64,000 nt of DNA from Bog-113 sp963752695 (GCA_963752695.1 CAVVZB010000003.1:372001-436000); one strand, 5' to 3'. Positions 7,265 through 16,535 are shown, numbered from the stretch's first letter. Numbers and translations: made by a program. The notes: a model not told the origin generated them from the sequence alone.

Positions 7265-10246
7265 CTATGTCAGCGGACGGATCAGACGAAGCGCCGGGCG
7301 AGTCAGGTATTGCTTTCGATACTCGCGATGGGCCGCGTCATCGGGATAGTGTTCATCGGAGCGGTATGGATAGGCGCTCATCGCGTGGAACGGCAGCGGT
7401 TCCACGGTTTGCGAGAATGCGGTGTTAGCGTCGGCATCCTTGGCCCAGCCGTCCACGAGTAGCAGATAATCGCGGCGCCATCCCGTGATTAGGGGGGGCA
7501 GGCTTGCGGCCGGAAACTGAAGCGTGAGTTCATCGCCGGAACCCATGATGGTGAGCTTGTCATCAAGTCCAACGACCAATTCGCGGACGTCGCCGTACCG
7601 CGTGTAGAGGCCAGGCGTGGGATTCCACATCGACAGCGGCATCCACGACGAATAGAGGAATTGCTCGGGTTGCAGCCGCTCGCGGTCAATCACAGGGCGC
7701 GAAAAGCCCCGGTAATGCAAGTTGGCCGTTTGCGCATCCACGTTAGTCAAGCGCACGCTTGGGTTCGAGGCGTTTTCGGCCAGAAAGATTTCGTCCCAGT
7801 AGAGACAGAGATTGGTGACGATGCGGATCTCGCGCGAGGCGGAAAGAAACTTGCCGGTGAGGTTGACCGAAATGGTCTTGGGCTTGCCCGCCGGGATCCC
7901 CATATCCTCGATCACCGTCTTCCATTCACCCTTGCTGTCCTTGACCTGCAAGTAAGGGAGAATCAGGCCGCCGTGGCCTTCCTGCGAGGCACCTAGAAAG
8001 GTGCTGCCGTCCGCCCAATCGACCCAGCCGTTAAGAATCAGCACCGCATTGTTGTCAGGCGCGGCGTGGCCGAAGTCGAGATCAATCGAGTGCTGTTCGG
8101 CGACACCGAGCGCGTTGCGCCGGAAGCCGTTCGGATACACGCGATCCTTCTGCAACAGCGCCGCCCGGACGTCAGTTCCATGCGCATCGTGCGCAGCCGT
8201 GGGATAAATGCGGTGCTCGACGCCAAAGAGCCGGAACTCCGGAAAGGGCGGAGACTTGAACTTATCGTTTGTGAAGATCTCCTGGCCTGCAGGGTGGTCG
8301 ACGGCAATCAGCCGCACCTGATCGAGATAAGAAACTTCGCGCAACTCCTCCGTAATTCGAACCTCGAAGTGGCCGCCTTTGGGCTGAAGCTTCTCGCCGG
8401 GAATTTGGACATACTCGTCGTGATCCACCGGGAAATAATGGCCATCGCCTGAACTGGCGCCCAATGGAGCTACGCCCAGCACGTCGGTGATGAAATCGAA
8501 GCCCCGGCCGTTCCAGGTGAAGATCATCGGACATGAACCGGAAAGCCGTTGCGCCTCTTCGAACGACAGCGCTTCATTGGTGCGCTTCTGCGGCTCGTTC
8601 TGGATCAGCCCGTTGATCCAGGTAACGCGCACAGTATCAGCATCGGGATAGTTATTCATGCCGTACCAGAGCGGAATGCCTTCGTAGATCTTCTTCTGGT
8701 AGGTGGCTCCGGCTTTGATCTCGATGGTGGAACCAACGCCAAGCTTCACGTTCTTGATGCCCTTGATTTCGACCGAGAGCCAACGCTCGGAAGCGCGCTC
8801 TGCTTCGCTGCGATGGACGGAGCCTTCAGCATCGATGGTGAACAGCGGGCGGTCCAGATCCACCGGGATGGGGACCGCGGTCAGCGACGCGCCGTCGTTC
8901 TTGAGCGCGATGCCCTCGCCGACGAGATCGAGAAAGCTATCGTGATTGAAGTCTTCCGCATGCAGATTTCTCGACCCGGCAGGAAGCGCGCCAGCCGGGA
9001 TGGCTTCGAAGACGCCGTTCAGCTTGTCGCGGTAAAGAATGCCCGGGTGATCGGAGTAACTGACGATGAAATCGCGTGCGGCAGTCTCGGGCAGAAGCGC
9101 GAAACGGGCTACATCGATGGCGTGACCGGCTGCGAATGGAAAGGACTTGGATTCGTCGCTGAAACCGGCTTCTCCATTGTTGCGGAGCAGCGCGGACTGC
9201 TCACCGAGCAGCACCAGGTCCATGTCATTGTCATGGTCGTAATCAACCCAGAAAGCGCGCTCGTAATGGCCCGCTGGCACTTGAAGTACGACCTTAGTGT
9301 ACTTTCCGGCAGCGGCGCGATAGAGCTCAACACCCGACTGGCGGATGACGCAAAGATCGAAGTGTCCGTCATTATCGAAATCGCCGGGAGCGATCGACAC
9401 GACGTCTTTCACATCAAGCACAGGCTTGGTGCCGCTATTCACAAACACTCCCTTGGCCGACCAAGTGATCACGTGCTCGCGATCCAGCGGTGCGAAGCCG
9501 GTGGCCTTGGTCGCGACTACCGTGTCTCTGTAGACCGGCTTGGCGGGCTGAGGGGCGACCGCCGGAACATCGATGGGATCGTAAATTTCAGAGTAGTTAT
9601 TGGCCTCAGCGTCTTCAGCAACCGGGGCGCCGGCCTGCAACGCTTTGATCTTCTGAAACAAATCGATCTCTCGCTTGGAGTCTTCGGTGCGGGAGAGCTG
9701 GCGATAGAGGTTGAACAGTTGCAAGTGCGGCGCGGCGAAATTGGGGTCGAGCTTTTCGGCGGTTTCGAGTTCCTTGACCGCGTGCTCGCGATCGTTGGCT
9801 TGCTTGTAAAGAACGCCTAGATTGTAGTGGGTCTTGGGATCGTTGGGGACCAACTTCTCCATGCCTTCGAGCTGCTGGATCGCCCGCGGTGCGTCCCCGT
9901 CTTTCTTGGCGATGATGCCGAGGTTGAACCAGGTGTGGGGAACTTTGGGGTCTTGCTTCTGCGCCTTTTCCAGCTCGGTGACCGCGGCTGGCGTGTCTCC
10001 GGCTTTCAGCAGCGCGAGACCGTAATTGACGCGCTCACGGACCGACGTTGGCTGCATCACGAGCGCTTGGCGGAACTCCTCCACGGCTTCCTTCTGGGTG
10101 GTGGGATTTTCGAAGAAAGCTTTCCCGAGGTTGCGGTGATGCCAAAGCAGATCGACTTGCTGGTTGCCAGCGGGCGCGCCCGGCAGGAGAAACCAGGCGC
10201 ACAGAAATACAGCACAGGCGAAGAGGCCCGCGCGAAGGCTATTCAT
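7265..10246 (-). CDS. large exported TPR plus VCBS/UnbV-like protein
   Basis: Protein of 993 residues with a signal peptide (residues 1-27). Residues about 30-200 form four to five TPR units ('VNYGLALLKAGDTPAAVTEL', 'WFNLGIIAKKDGDAPRAIQQ', 'HYNLGVLYKQANDREHAVKE'). Residues about 230-440 hold degenerate VCBS blades ('GDFDNDGHFD', 'WVDYDHDNDMDLV', 'EDFNHDSFLDLV'), followed by an UnbV-like stretch ('RWLSVEIKGIKNVKLGVGS', 'VRVTWINGL'). The C-terminal 450 residues ('SCPMIFTWNGRGFDFITDVL', 'LNGWVDWADGSTF', 'NLCLYWDEIFL') are conserved-looking but unassigned. First gene of a likely three-gene operon with the next UnbV protein and the SpoIIE phosphatase. Probably an envelope scaffold; function unknown. 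Confidence 0.85.
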   Translation of the reverse strand: MNSLRAGLFACAVFLCAWFLLPGAPAGNQQVDLLWHHRNLGKAFFENPTTQKEAVEEFRQALVMQPTSVRERVNYGLALLKAGDTPAAVTELEKAQKQDPKVPHTWFNLGIIAKKDGDAPRAIQQLEGMEKLVPNDPKTHYNLGVLYKQANDREHAVKELETAEKLDPNFAAPHLQLFNLYRQLSRTEDSKREIDLFQKIKALQAGAPVAEDAEANNYSEIYDPIDVPAVAPQPAKPVYRDTVVATKATGFAPLDREHVITWSAKGVFVNSGTKPVLDVKDVVSIAPGDFDNDGHFDLCVIRQSGVELYRAAAGKYTKVVLQVPAGHYERAFWVDYDHDNDMDLVLLGEQSALLRNNGEAGFSDESKSFPFAAGHAIDVARFALLPETAARDFIVSYSDHPGILYRDKLNGVFEAIPAGALPAGSRNLHAEDFNHDSFLDLVGEGIALKNDGASLTAVPIPVDLDRPLFTIDAEGSVHRSEAERASERWLSVEIKGIKNVKLGVGSTIEIKAGATYQKKIYEGIPLWYGMNNYPDADTVRVTWINGLIQNEPQKRTNEALSFEEAQRLSGSCPMIFTWNGRGFDFITDVLGVAPLGASSGDGHYFPVDHDEYVQIPGEKLQPKGGHFEVRITEELREVSYLDQVRLIAVDHPAGQEIFTNDKFKSPPFPEFRLFGVEHRIYPTAAHDAHGTDVRAALLQKDRVYPNGFRRNALGVAEQHSIDLDFGHAAPDNNAVLILNGWVDWADGSTFLGASQEGHGGLILPYLQVKDSKGEWKTVIEDMGIPAGKPKTISVNLTGKFLSASREIRIVTNLCLYWDEIFLAENASNPSVRLTNVDAQTANLHYRGFSRPVIDRERLQPEQFLYSSWMPLSMWNPTPGLYTRYGDVRELVVGLDDKLTIMGSGDELTLQFPAASLPPLITGWRRDYLLLVDGWAKDADANTAFSQTVEPLPFHAMSAYPYRSDEHYPDDAAHREYRKQYLTRPALRLIRPLT

Positions 10247-10316
10247 AGCGGAAAAGACCCTTAACTTACTGGATTATAAGCCCTGAAAAATCTCTTCTGA
10301 ATTGCGGTCCCGGTGC

Positions 10317-11147
10317 TTACTTGTCCGATTCTACGGTGTCGAGCATACGCGACTCGGTCGAAAATTTCCGGTAATCGCTGTAGGTGTCGCTTTGTTCGAC
10401 GCGAATGTTCTTGATCAAGGCGCGGGCGGCGAGCTTAGCTGTCACCACTTTGGGTAGCCAGATCTCGTTGTTCACGCGGGCGCGCTCCAACGTAAAGTGA
10501 GCGCCTTTGGAAAGCTTGGCGAGGAACAGTCCGAAGGAAACGTCTTCGAGCACATCAGCTTCAGCCTTCACCCACTCATAATCGGTCTGGTCGATCCATA
10601 TTCTCCCGCTCATACGCCTAAGGATATTGCTGTACTTTCCGCGATATTCAGGCTTAGGTTGCGCCTGCAAGAGCCAGCAGCGGCGGCCGTTAAACAGGGG
10701 CTGATCGAGTAGGGTAAAGGTGTAAGCGTCGGGGATGCCTTGAACCGCGCTACGTTGTTTGGCGCGCTCGTGAACATAGGCGTCAAAGCGGCGTTTGCGT
10801 TCCTCCGGCGTGAGACGGCTGGCTTCGGCGCTAGCCTTATCGATTCGGGCTTGTTCCTTGCGAGCTTCACCAACGGCGAGCGGCTTGCCATCTTTCTCCA
10901 CCAGGTGCTCATAGCGTTTGCCGCCCAGGAAGAGGATTTCATGCACTTCCGACGTTGTCTTAGTCACGCGGCCGGCGCTGTCGAATTCTTTGGTGTCCTC
11001 GCGTTCGCGGTACGTATATTGAGCCGCGAGAGGGGTGGCGTCGTTATCGATCTTGAGGGACCGGCTAACGATATCGCGCGGCGTCTGCGCCGGGGCGGAA
11101 TCGGAAAGTAGAGTAAGAACAATCAACAATGAGGCGGCACAAGGCAT
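10317..11147 (-). CDS. exported hypothetical protein, LolA/LppX-like in character
   Basis: Protein of 276 residues when started at the ATG at 11147, which gives a clean signal peptide (MPCAASLLIVLTLLSDSAPAQ). The open frame reaches another ATG at 11207, which would overlap the lysozyme gene by 16 nt and adds a poor N-terminus; neither start has a strong ribosome site. The mature part has a charged helical stretch (about 90-150, 'KEQARIDKASAEASRLTPEERKRR') and then strands such as 'YTFTLLDQPLFNGRRCWLLQ' and 'SGRIWIDQTDYEWVKAEAD'. The strand pattern resembles outer-membrane lipoprotein-sorting-like proteins of Acidobacteria, but this is inference. Function unknown. Confidence 0.7.
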   Translation of the reverse strand: MPCAASLLIVLTLLSDSAPAQTPRDIVSRSLKIDNDATPLAAQYTYREREDTKEFDSAGRVTKTTSEVHEILFLGGKRYEHLVEKDGKPLAVGEARKEQARIDKASAEASRLTPEERKRRFDAYVHERAKQRSAVQGIPDAYTFTLLDQPLFNGRRCWLLQAQPKPEYRGKYSNILRRMSGRIWIDQTDYEWVKAEADVLEDVSFGLFLAKLSKGAHFTLERARVNNEIWLPKVVTAKLAARALIKNIRVEQSDTYSDYRKFSTESRMLDTVESDK

Positions 11148-11191
11148 TGAAAGTAAGACGCCGCGGACCGGATCATGGACGCGGGAAAACG

Positions 11192-11806
11192 TTACGGCGT
11201 GGAACATCCGCCGCAGAGGACAGACATTTCTTCCGTTGACCCGCGATATCGATTCATATCGACATACCCGGTGATCCCGGCGCAGCGGCCCAGTTGGCTA
11301 AACTGCCAAAACGTCCAGGCGGGCCAGGCAGTTGGGACATGGGGTTTAGGGACGCCATAGTGCGCCACCCAGAGCGGGTAAGGTCCGGGATTCGGAGGAT
11401 TTCCGAGCTGCTGCCAGAAACTGGCGCTCGTGTACACGATGGGCGTTCGACCGATGGCTTTATGAACCGCGGCGAGCCAAACCGTGATTCCGTCCAGGGT
11501 GGAAGCAAGCGTGGAGCGCTTCAGCATCTCGACATCGAGGACCGGCGGCAAATCGCCCGGTTCGAAGTGCACGGTTTCGACGAAGTGGTTGGCCTGGGCG
11601 GTCGCGTCTTCCGAGGGGTCAAAGAAGTGGTAAGCGCCGCGTTGAACGCCGGCCTCGCGCATGCAGTGCCAGTTTTCTGCAAAGCGGGGATCGACGAACG
11701 AAGTCCCCTGGGTGGCTTTGGCGAAGGCAAACGCGACAGAATGGGCGGCAACACCCCAATTCACCGCGCCATTAAAATGCGAAACGTCGATACCGGCAAT
11801 AGCCAA
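11192..11806 (-). CDS. GH25 family lysozyme (N-acetylmuramidase)
   Basis: Protein of 204 residues, the normal size of a single GH25 catalytic domain. The family signature is clear: 'GIDVSHFNGAVNW' at residues 5-17, 'AFAKATQGTSFVDPRF' at about 26-42, 'GAYHFFDPS' at 57-65 and the catalytic 'DVE' at 91-93, with 'YTSASFWQQL' and 'WQFS' later. GH25 enzymes cut the beta-1,4 bond between MurNAc and GlcNAc in peptidoglycan. No signal peptide is seen, so export would need another route or a leader not recognised here. No phage genes are nearby, so it looks like a chromosomal muramidase or a domesticated one. Confidence 0.9.
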   Translation of the reverse strand: MAIAGIDVSHFNGAVNWGVAAHSVAFAFAKATQGTSFVDPRFAENWHCMREAGVQRGAYHFFDPSEDATAQANHFVETVHFEPGDLPPVLDVEMLKRSTLASTLDGITVWLAAVHKAIGRTPIVYTSASFWQQLGNPPNPGPYPLWVAHYGVPKPHVPTAWPAWTFWQFSQLGRCAGITGYVDMNRYRGSTEEMSVLCGGCSTP

Positions 11807-11898
11807 GCGGTTTACTCTCCTGCTTCGAGGGAAGCAGACGGAAAGCGAACCGGAAAGCTAAGTCTATTGCTTGCAGAGCAAAATGGCTGTGACCGGAT

Positions 11899-12924
11899 TC
11901 ACTGGGCAGGCGAGTGATCGGAGGCGGAGCGGTAATGATCCTTAAGCAGATCGCGTCCGAAATCGCCCTGGTAATCGCGCCAGACGCTATGAATGTGATT
12001 GCCGTTGTTTTGTGTATCGTCGTACTCGATCAGAAAGCGATCCGACTGGATGCGGTAGTAGTGGGGCTGTCCTTTTTCAACGCCGCCGGCCCAGGCGAAA
12101 AAGATGTGGTTCGATCGATGAATCTGATCGAGACGCCGAGCGGCAAGCGGCGGGGCCACGTTATTGGCGTATTCCTCGAGCAGCTTCTGCAGAAGGCGAT
12201 TCTGAGCGGCATCGAGGCGCGTAGCGGGAATCCCGTTCGGTTGACCATCAAGAGCCGCTTGACGCGAGGCCATGGTGAAGATGTCCTTGTAGGCAACCGG
12301 ATCGACAATGGCGATCTTTCGCTGCTCAGGGTTCAGGGCGGCAATCAGCGCGCGGCCTAGATCCTCTTCGCTAGCAAGCACGCGCAGACCTTGACGCGGG
12401 CCCTCTTTGACCATTGCGGGATTGGCGCCAAAGAACTCCGGAGAGCCCGCCAGCGTACCGCCTGCGAACGTGAAGTTCTGGCTGACGTGATGACCTTCGA
12501 TGCGGAAGCCCCAAGTGCCCGCTGGCGATGGCTCGCCGAAGACGCTGAAAAAATATCCCAGAGGATCGCGGACAGGACCGGTGCCGTGTTCCAGTTCCTT
12601 GAGAACGTCTTCCAGGCTCATGATTTCCACCGCTTTGATGAAGCCTTGCGTGCTGAGGCCGGAACTCAATAGAGCGAAGGCGAGGTGCTGCTGTGTGGGC
12701 GTCATTTCGCGTAGGGGTAGACCTTTGCGGGGTTTCGGAATGAAGTGCCAGTTCTCGCGCTCTTCGTCCGCGAATTGGAACTGCGCTTTGGCGAGCTGCC
12801 CGGAATCGAGCGAAGCAAGGAATGTCTTGGCGGTCTGCACCATGCTGGCGTTCGTGTCGTGAGCGCGGGCGACGGGGATCAGGAGCAGCGCGGGAAGCAG
12901 GAGGAGCAGGGCGCGAAAGTTCAT
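11899..12924 (-). CDS. exported DUF3500 domain protein
   Basis: Protein of 341 residues from the ATG at 12924, chosen because it opens a typical signal peptide (MNFRALLLLLPALLLIPVARA); the frame runs on to 13104 but that part is arginine/proline-rich and not protein-like. The body matches the DUF3500 family: 'FQFADEERENWHFIPKPRKG' near residue 50, 'LPLREMTPTQQHLAFALLSS', 'GTWGFRIEGHHVSQNFTFAG', and 'HIFFAWAGGVEKGQPHYYRI' with 'DFGRDLLKDHY' at the end. The family is common in bacteria of soil and sea; its activity is unknown. A lone gene on the minus strand, separated from neighbours by 90-200 bases. Confidence 0.85.
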   Translation of the reverse strand: MNFRALLLLLPALLLIPVARAHDTNASMVQTAKTFLASLDSGQLAKAQFQFADEERENWHFIPKPRKGLPLREMTPTQQHLAFALLSSGLSTQGFIKAVEIMSLEDVLKELEHGTGPVRDPLGYFFSVFGEPSPAGTWGFRIEGHHVSQNFTFAGGTLAGSPEFFGANPAMVKEGPRQGLRVLASEEDLGRALIAALNPEQRKIAIVDPVAYKDIFTMASRQAALDGQPNGIPATRLDAAQNRLLQKLLEEYANNVAPPLAARRLDQIHRSNHIFFAWAGGVEKGQPHYYRIQSDRFLIEYDDTQNNGNHIHSVWRDYQGDFGRDLLKDHYRSASDHSPAQ

Positions 12925-13139
12925 GGCAATAGTCAGAACGATTCTACGCTCCCGGAATCTTCTTTTCACGCCAAGATTCGGATATCGCCGGGCGGACGTG
13001 GGCGGAGGAGCAGTCGGCAGAAGAAGCGATCGATTGTATTTTGGAAAGGACCAGCGTGGAGTACTGCCACATCCATTTCGCGAAACCGGGGTGCTACGCG
13101 GCACGCTCGGACAGGGTCTGAATTTGCTCGGCTTGGGTT

Positions 13140-13436
13140 TTATGCGGCTTGTGACTTAACTAAGCGCGTGTCGTGATGGGAATCGGCGGACTGTTTACAG
13201 GTTTCCCCCTCGTGCGCGAGGAAATGCGCCGCCAAGAGGTTGCGGGCATCGCGATACTCGCGCACGACGGTTTCGACGTGAAAGCGGGCGCTTGCAATGG
13301 ATTCGTTTGAGGATCCAGCGTTGCTCATGGTGTTCTGTAATACTTCAACTGCTTCGGTAAAGCGCAGCCAAGACTGCCGGTAATTCGCCTGCAAAAGTTC
13401 CAAGCGGTTGCGCTCAATAGGTGTATGCGAGCTCAT
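13140..13436 (-). CDS. small hypothetical protein (98 aa)
   Basis: The protein-like part of a longer open frame starts at the ATG at 13436 ('MSSHTPIERNRLELLQANYR'). It is a hydrophilic, mostly alpha-helical 98-residue protein ('SWLRFTEAVEVLQNTMSNAG', 'VETVVREYRDARNLLAAHFL'), with a His/Ser-rich tail. There is no clear ribosome site. The upstream extension to 13685 would overlap the metallophosphatase gene and reads as noise. Function unknown; coding nature is likely but not certain. Confidence 0.5.
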   Translation of the reverse strand: MSSHTPIERNRLELLQANYRQSWLRFTEAVEVLQNTMSNAGSSNESIASARFHVETVVREYRDARNLLAAHFLAHEGETCKQSADSHHDTRLVKSQAA

Positions 13437-13572
13437 GCCGTTTAAGACGCAGCCAAACCTGTTATGGTTCGCAAAGATCGTCAGGTTTACGAATCTTTCC
13501 ACTGAACGGTACGATTCCAAGGTCGAATGGATGATCCCTGAATAAGAGAAATCTATTGGGCAAATGGCAAGG

Positions 13573-14625
13573 TTATTGGTGGTTTTCGGTGTAACACCAC
13601 TGAAGTAATTTCTCAGGCCGGCTTGGATTTGCGCGTCGCAGGCTTTCCATGGATAGCTTGTGGAAAACAAAGTCGACAGATGCATCGCTCATCACAGTAC
13701 CGATGAGATAGCCATAGACGTTAGTTTGGGCGTGATTGCCCGCCTGTGCAAGAAGGGGAGTTCTAGCACGGACAGCTCCGGCGGTGCCAATAATCCATCC
13801 CGGGATGACTTTGTTGGCCCAGTCCGGAGTATCAAAAACGTGATCCATATAGAAGTGCGAGTGGCTGGCAACAATATAGACGTGCTTACCCCCTACGTTC
13901 TGGGCATGTAGCAGGATCTCATAAGCTTCGCGCCCGCTTTGTTGGCCTTGTGGCGAATCACCCATACTGTGGAGACGCCCCACGCTCCCTGGTAAAGCCG
14001 CGTGCATACCGACCACAATCGTCTTGACGCTTGGCGAGAGTTCATCCGCGGCTATGATCTTATGGAGCCATTTTAATTGCGCTTTGTCGAACTGCTCGGC
14101 GGAGGCATTGTCCAGAGTAATAAAGTCAATTCCCAGGTCTTTCCAGTGATAGTAAGTGCGGAGTTTGCGATCCATTGCATCGTCTTCAAGCCGCTGCTTT
14201 TGTAAAGGTGCTTGTTCCAGCCAATCGGCGAACTGAATGATCCAGGCTTCGCGCGAGGCGGGCGGGATAGTTTCATGATTGCCGATGGCGAGGAAAATGG
14301 GCATCGCGCCGAAGGGGGATAGCTGGCTGTGGATAAAGTCGGGCCACGCGAGATCCAAGTAATCCGCGATATTCAAGGGTTTGGTATCGAGGTGCAGCTT
14401 CTCGGGCGGCACCAGGTCTTCGTCGAATGCATAAATGGCTCGAAAGTCACCGAGGTGCCAGTAGAAGTCGGCTTGGTCCTGCTTGACGCCCGCGGCGATG
14501 GCAGGCATGACGATGTCGCCGCAATTGCGGGAATCGCCGGAGATGGCGAATTTCCAAACCGGGGTTGGGTCTTGGGCGGAAAGGACCCCTGTAATCAAGA
14601 GTGAGGTGATGATCCGCGTGATCAC
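13573..14625 (-). CDS. exported calcineurin-like metallophosphoesterase
   Basis: Protein of 350 residues with a short signal peptide (MITRIITSLLITGVLSAQ). The binuclear metal motifs of the calcineurin-like superfamily are visible in order: 'ISGDSRNCGD' (Asp31 region), 'WHLGDFR' (about 57-62), 'LAIGNHET' (about 112-120), 'VVGMHAALPG' and 'ASHSHFYMD'. Such enzymes hydrolyse phosphomono- or phosphodiesters outside the cytosol; substrate unknown. The gene overlaps the upstream esterase gene by 4 nt (ATGA), so the two are translationally coupled and probably act on related extracellular substrates, perhaps phosphate esters or wall polymers. Confidence 0.85.
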   Translation of the reverse strand: MITRIITSLLITGVLSAQDPTPVWKFAISGDSRNCGDIVMPAIAAGVKQDQADFYWHLGDFRAIYAFDEDLVPPEKLHLDTKPLNIADYLDLAWPDFIHSQLSPFGAMPIFLAIGNHETIPPASREAWIIQFADWLEQAPLQKQRLEDDAMDRKLRTYYHWKDLGIDFITLDNASAEQFDKAQLKWLHKIIAADELSPSVKTIVVGMHAALPGSVGRLHSMGDSPQGQQSGREAYEILLHAQNVGGKHVYIVASHSHFYMDHVFDTPDWANKVIPGWIIGTAGAVRARTPLLAQAGNHAQTNVYGYLIGTVMSDASVDFVFHKLSMESLRRANPSRPEKLLQWCYTENHQ

Positions 14626-15896
14626 CGGTTATAGATCCTCACGCGAAACAGCGGCTTGGCCTGTTCGGCGGGATCCATCGTGAATTCCTGCGAGGTCTTG
14701 GTGGGGTCGTAATCCCGCCAGAGCCAGGTGAGCGCCTCCGGCATTTGCGCATTGCCTTGCGCGGTGTTGTGGGTACCCGAGCCGAAACTGAGATTGAAGT
14801 CGTAATTCATGCGCTTGAGTGAATTTGCCATCTCGAGATTCTGCAAGGGCCAGCTGCCGTGTTCGTTTTCGAGGTCTTCGGAGCCGTCTTGTAGCCAAAC
14901 GCGGATGTTGCGTTTGTTCTTCTCTTTACGGATCTTGAACGGGTAAATGTCGCCGCCTTCGAGTTCGCCGGGATGCCATTGGATGCTGGTGAAACTTCCG
15001 ATGCGGGAGAAGACGCGCGTGAAGCGGTCGGGCATATACCAGGCGGCATTGAAAGCGCAGATGCCTCCGGAAGATTCTCCGGCAATTGCGCGGCTGTAGG
15101 CATCGGGGCGGAGCTTATATTGCTTTTCGATTTCCGGAATGAGTTCGTCCCGCAGGAAGCGCGGGTACCGATCGGAAACGGTATCGTATTCAAGGCTGCG
15201 CTGCGAGGCGCCGGCCAGTTTTCCGGGATCGACCAGCAGCTGAATCATGACCGGAATCTTCTTCTGGGCGATCAGATTATCGAGGACGTTGGCAAGGTGC
15301 GAGGAGCCTTCGCGATCGACGAAGTTATGGCCGTCCTGCCAGACCATGAGCGTGGCGGGCGAACTCGGGTCGTACTGAGCGGGGACGTAGATCCAGTAAT
15401 CGGAAACCATGCCATCGAAGATTTTACTTGTGAAACTCAGCTTTTCGGACATCGTGCCGTGCGGCACGTCCTGCTGATACGAATCAGGTCCATAAGCGGC
15501 AAGATCGAAGCTGCCACCTTTGCGGATGCCATCCACGGTGTAGTAGTAGGTGTGCGACGTGCCTGTGGTGAGGTGGCCGGTCTGGAACCAGAGCGACGTG
15601 GCGGGGACGCGGGTCATGGCGCGGTAGGGAAGGTCGTCGATAATAAGCAGCGGCTCTTTGGGTGAGTCGATGGCCCAAAGGAACTCCGGGCCGCGGCCGA
15701 TGGCAGCTTTTCCGTCCAGTAGTTGCTGGTCCTTGAAGACGGAGCGGATACCGGCGGCAAAGGCGGGGTCGGCCGGCGTCTTGGACAGCAGGATTAGCTG
15801 GGGAGCGGTGATCGGGACGGGGTCGGCAGCCCAAGCGGGCAAGCATGCAATTGAGCAGGCGGTCAGAAAGAATGCGGAGGGGCGGAGGAGCGGCAC
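14622..15896 (-). CDS. exported esterase (enterochelin esterase/esterase D-like alpha/beta hydrolase)
   Basis: Protein of 424 residues with a signal peptide (residues 1-24). Residues about 40-130 look like an N-terminal beta-sandwich that precedes the catalytic domain in enterochelin-esterase-like proteins ('SLWFQTGHLTTGTSHTYYY'). The catalytic alpha/beta-hydrolase part (about 150-400) has 'DYWIYVPAQYD', the nucleophile elbow 'GESSGG' with Ser275, a likely acid in 'WLQDGSEDLENEHG' and a likely His in 'FGSGTHNT'. Family members cleave acyl esters of sugars or siderophores. It is the first gene of a two-gene unit with the metallophosphatase. No siderophore genes are near, so a carbohydrate or phospho-ester role is more likely. 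Confidence 0.85.
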   Translation of the reverse strand: MPLLRPSAFFLTACSIACLPAWAADPVPITAPQLILLSKTPADPAFAAGIRSVFKDQQLLDGKAAIGRGPEFLWAIDSPKEPLLIIDDLPYRAMTRVPATSLWFQTGHLTTGTSHTYYYTVDGIRKGGSFDLAAYGPDSYQQDVPHGTMSEKLSFTSKIFDGMVSDYWIYVPAQYDPSSPATLMVWQDGHNFVDREGSSHLANVLDNLIAQKKIPVMIQLLVDPGKLAGASQRSLEYDTVSDRYPRFLRDELIPEIEKQYKLRPDAYSRAIAGESSGGICAFNAAWYMPDRFTRVFSRIGSFTSIQWHPGELEGGDIYPFKIRKEKNKRNIRVWLQDGSEDLENEHGSWPLQNLEMANSLKRMNYDFNLSFGSGTHNTAQGNAQMPEALTWLWRDYDPTKTSQEFTMDPAEQAKPLFRVRIYNR

Positions 15897-15929
15897 GTTG
15901 CAATCATACAGGGAGTTTAGGCCGGCAGT

Positions 15930-16535
15930 TTAGGCGCGCGCGCGGCGGCTGCGCTTGACCCAAGAGTAGATGGACCATGCGCTGCCACCAACCGAAACGG
16001 CCACGATCGCCAGCACGATGCCTTGCACGAAAGGCGTGCTAGAGAGTTCCAAGATGCGCTTGCCATAGTGAAGGGCGAGATAGCCCTCGATGAAGAAGCG
16101 CACCAGCCGGGCAACTCCAACCACGGTCAGCAGCCGGGCGCGCGGATACTGCAGGGCCGCCGCAACAATCACGAACATCGTAAACGGAAATGGCGGCGGC
16201 ATGAGCGCTGCCAAAGCAAGCATGAGTCCGGCGCGCTTGGTGACCTGTCCCTGCACATACTTCAGGCGGCGGGGAGAGACACGCCCTTCAAGACCCGCTT
16301 CGCCGCCCTTGCGGCTAATCGACTCCGTGGTGAAACAGCCAATCAGTGAACCGGCGGCGGCCATGATCGCGTAGTAGGGCATGTGCTCGGGTTTCTGGAC
16401 TGTGAGCAGGACCAGCAGCAGATCGTTACCGAGCGGGAGAAACAGGAAAGACGAATCGAGCGCGCCCAGTAACAGCAACCCAACGCCGCCCAGTGAGGCA
16501 AAGAAGTGCGCGAGATGCGTGAGAACTTGATGCAT
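15930..16535 (-). CDS. DedA/VTT-like membrane protein
   Basis: Protein of 201 residues from the ATG at 16535 ('MHQVLTHLAHFFASLGGVGL'). About five hydrophobic segments are visible ('VGLLLLGALDSSFLFLPLG', 'YAIMAAAGSLIGCF', 'LMLALAALMPPPFPFTMFVI', 'LTVVGVARLVRFFIEGYLAL', 'IVLAIVAVSVGGSAWSIYSW'). The pattern 'LGALDSSFLFLPLGNDLLLV' and the PPPFPF turn fit the VTT/SNARE-associated (DedA/YqaA) family, whose members act in lipid flipping and membrane homeostasis. The gene follows the cstA-yjiX pair on the same strand with a gap of 23 nt and may share its transcript. Confidence 0.8.
   Translation of the reverse strand: MHQVLTHLAHFFASLGGVGLLLLGALDSSFLFLPLGNDLLLVLLTVQKPEHMPYYAIMAAAGSLIGCFTTESISRKGGEAGLEGRVSPRRLKYVQGQVTKRAGLMLALAALMPPPFPFTMFVIVAAALQYPRARLLTVVGVARLVRFFIEGYLALHYGKRILELSSTPFVQGIVLAIVAVSVGGSAWSIYSWVKRSRRARA

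Noticed and set aside
6569..7462. 297-codon plus-strand open frame
   Set aside because: It is antisense to the UnbV protein and the end of the TPR/VCBS gene; it has no ribosome site or domain signal.
8549..9820. 423-codon open frame on the plus strand
   Set aside because: It lies entirely antisense to the TPR/VCBS gene. Its composition follows the third-codon-position GC bias of that gene, and no family signature is seen.
11192..11806. prophage remnant, suggested by the GH25 lysozyme
   Set aside because: No holin, tail, capsid, integrase or attachment repeat is found near; the flanking genes are ordinary chromosomal exported proteins.
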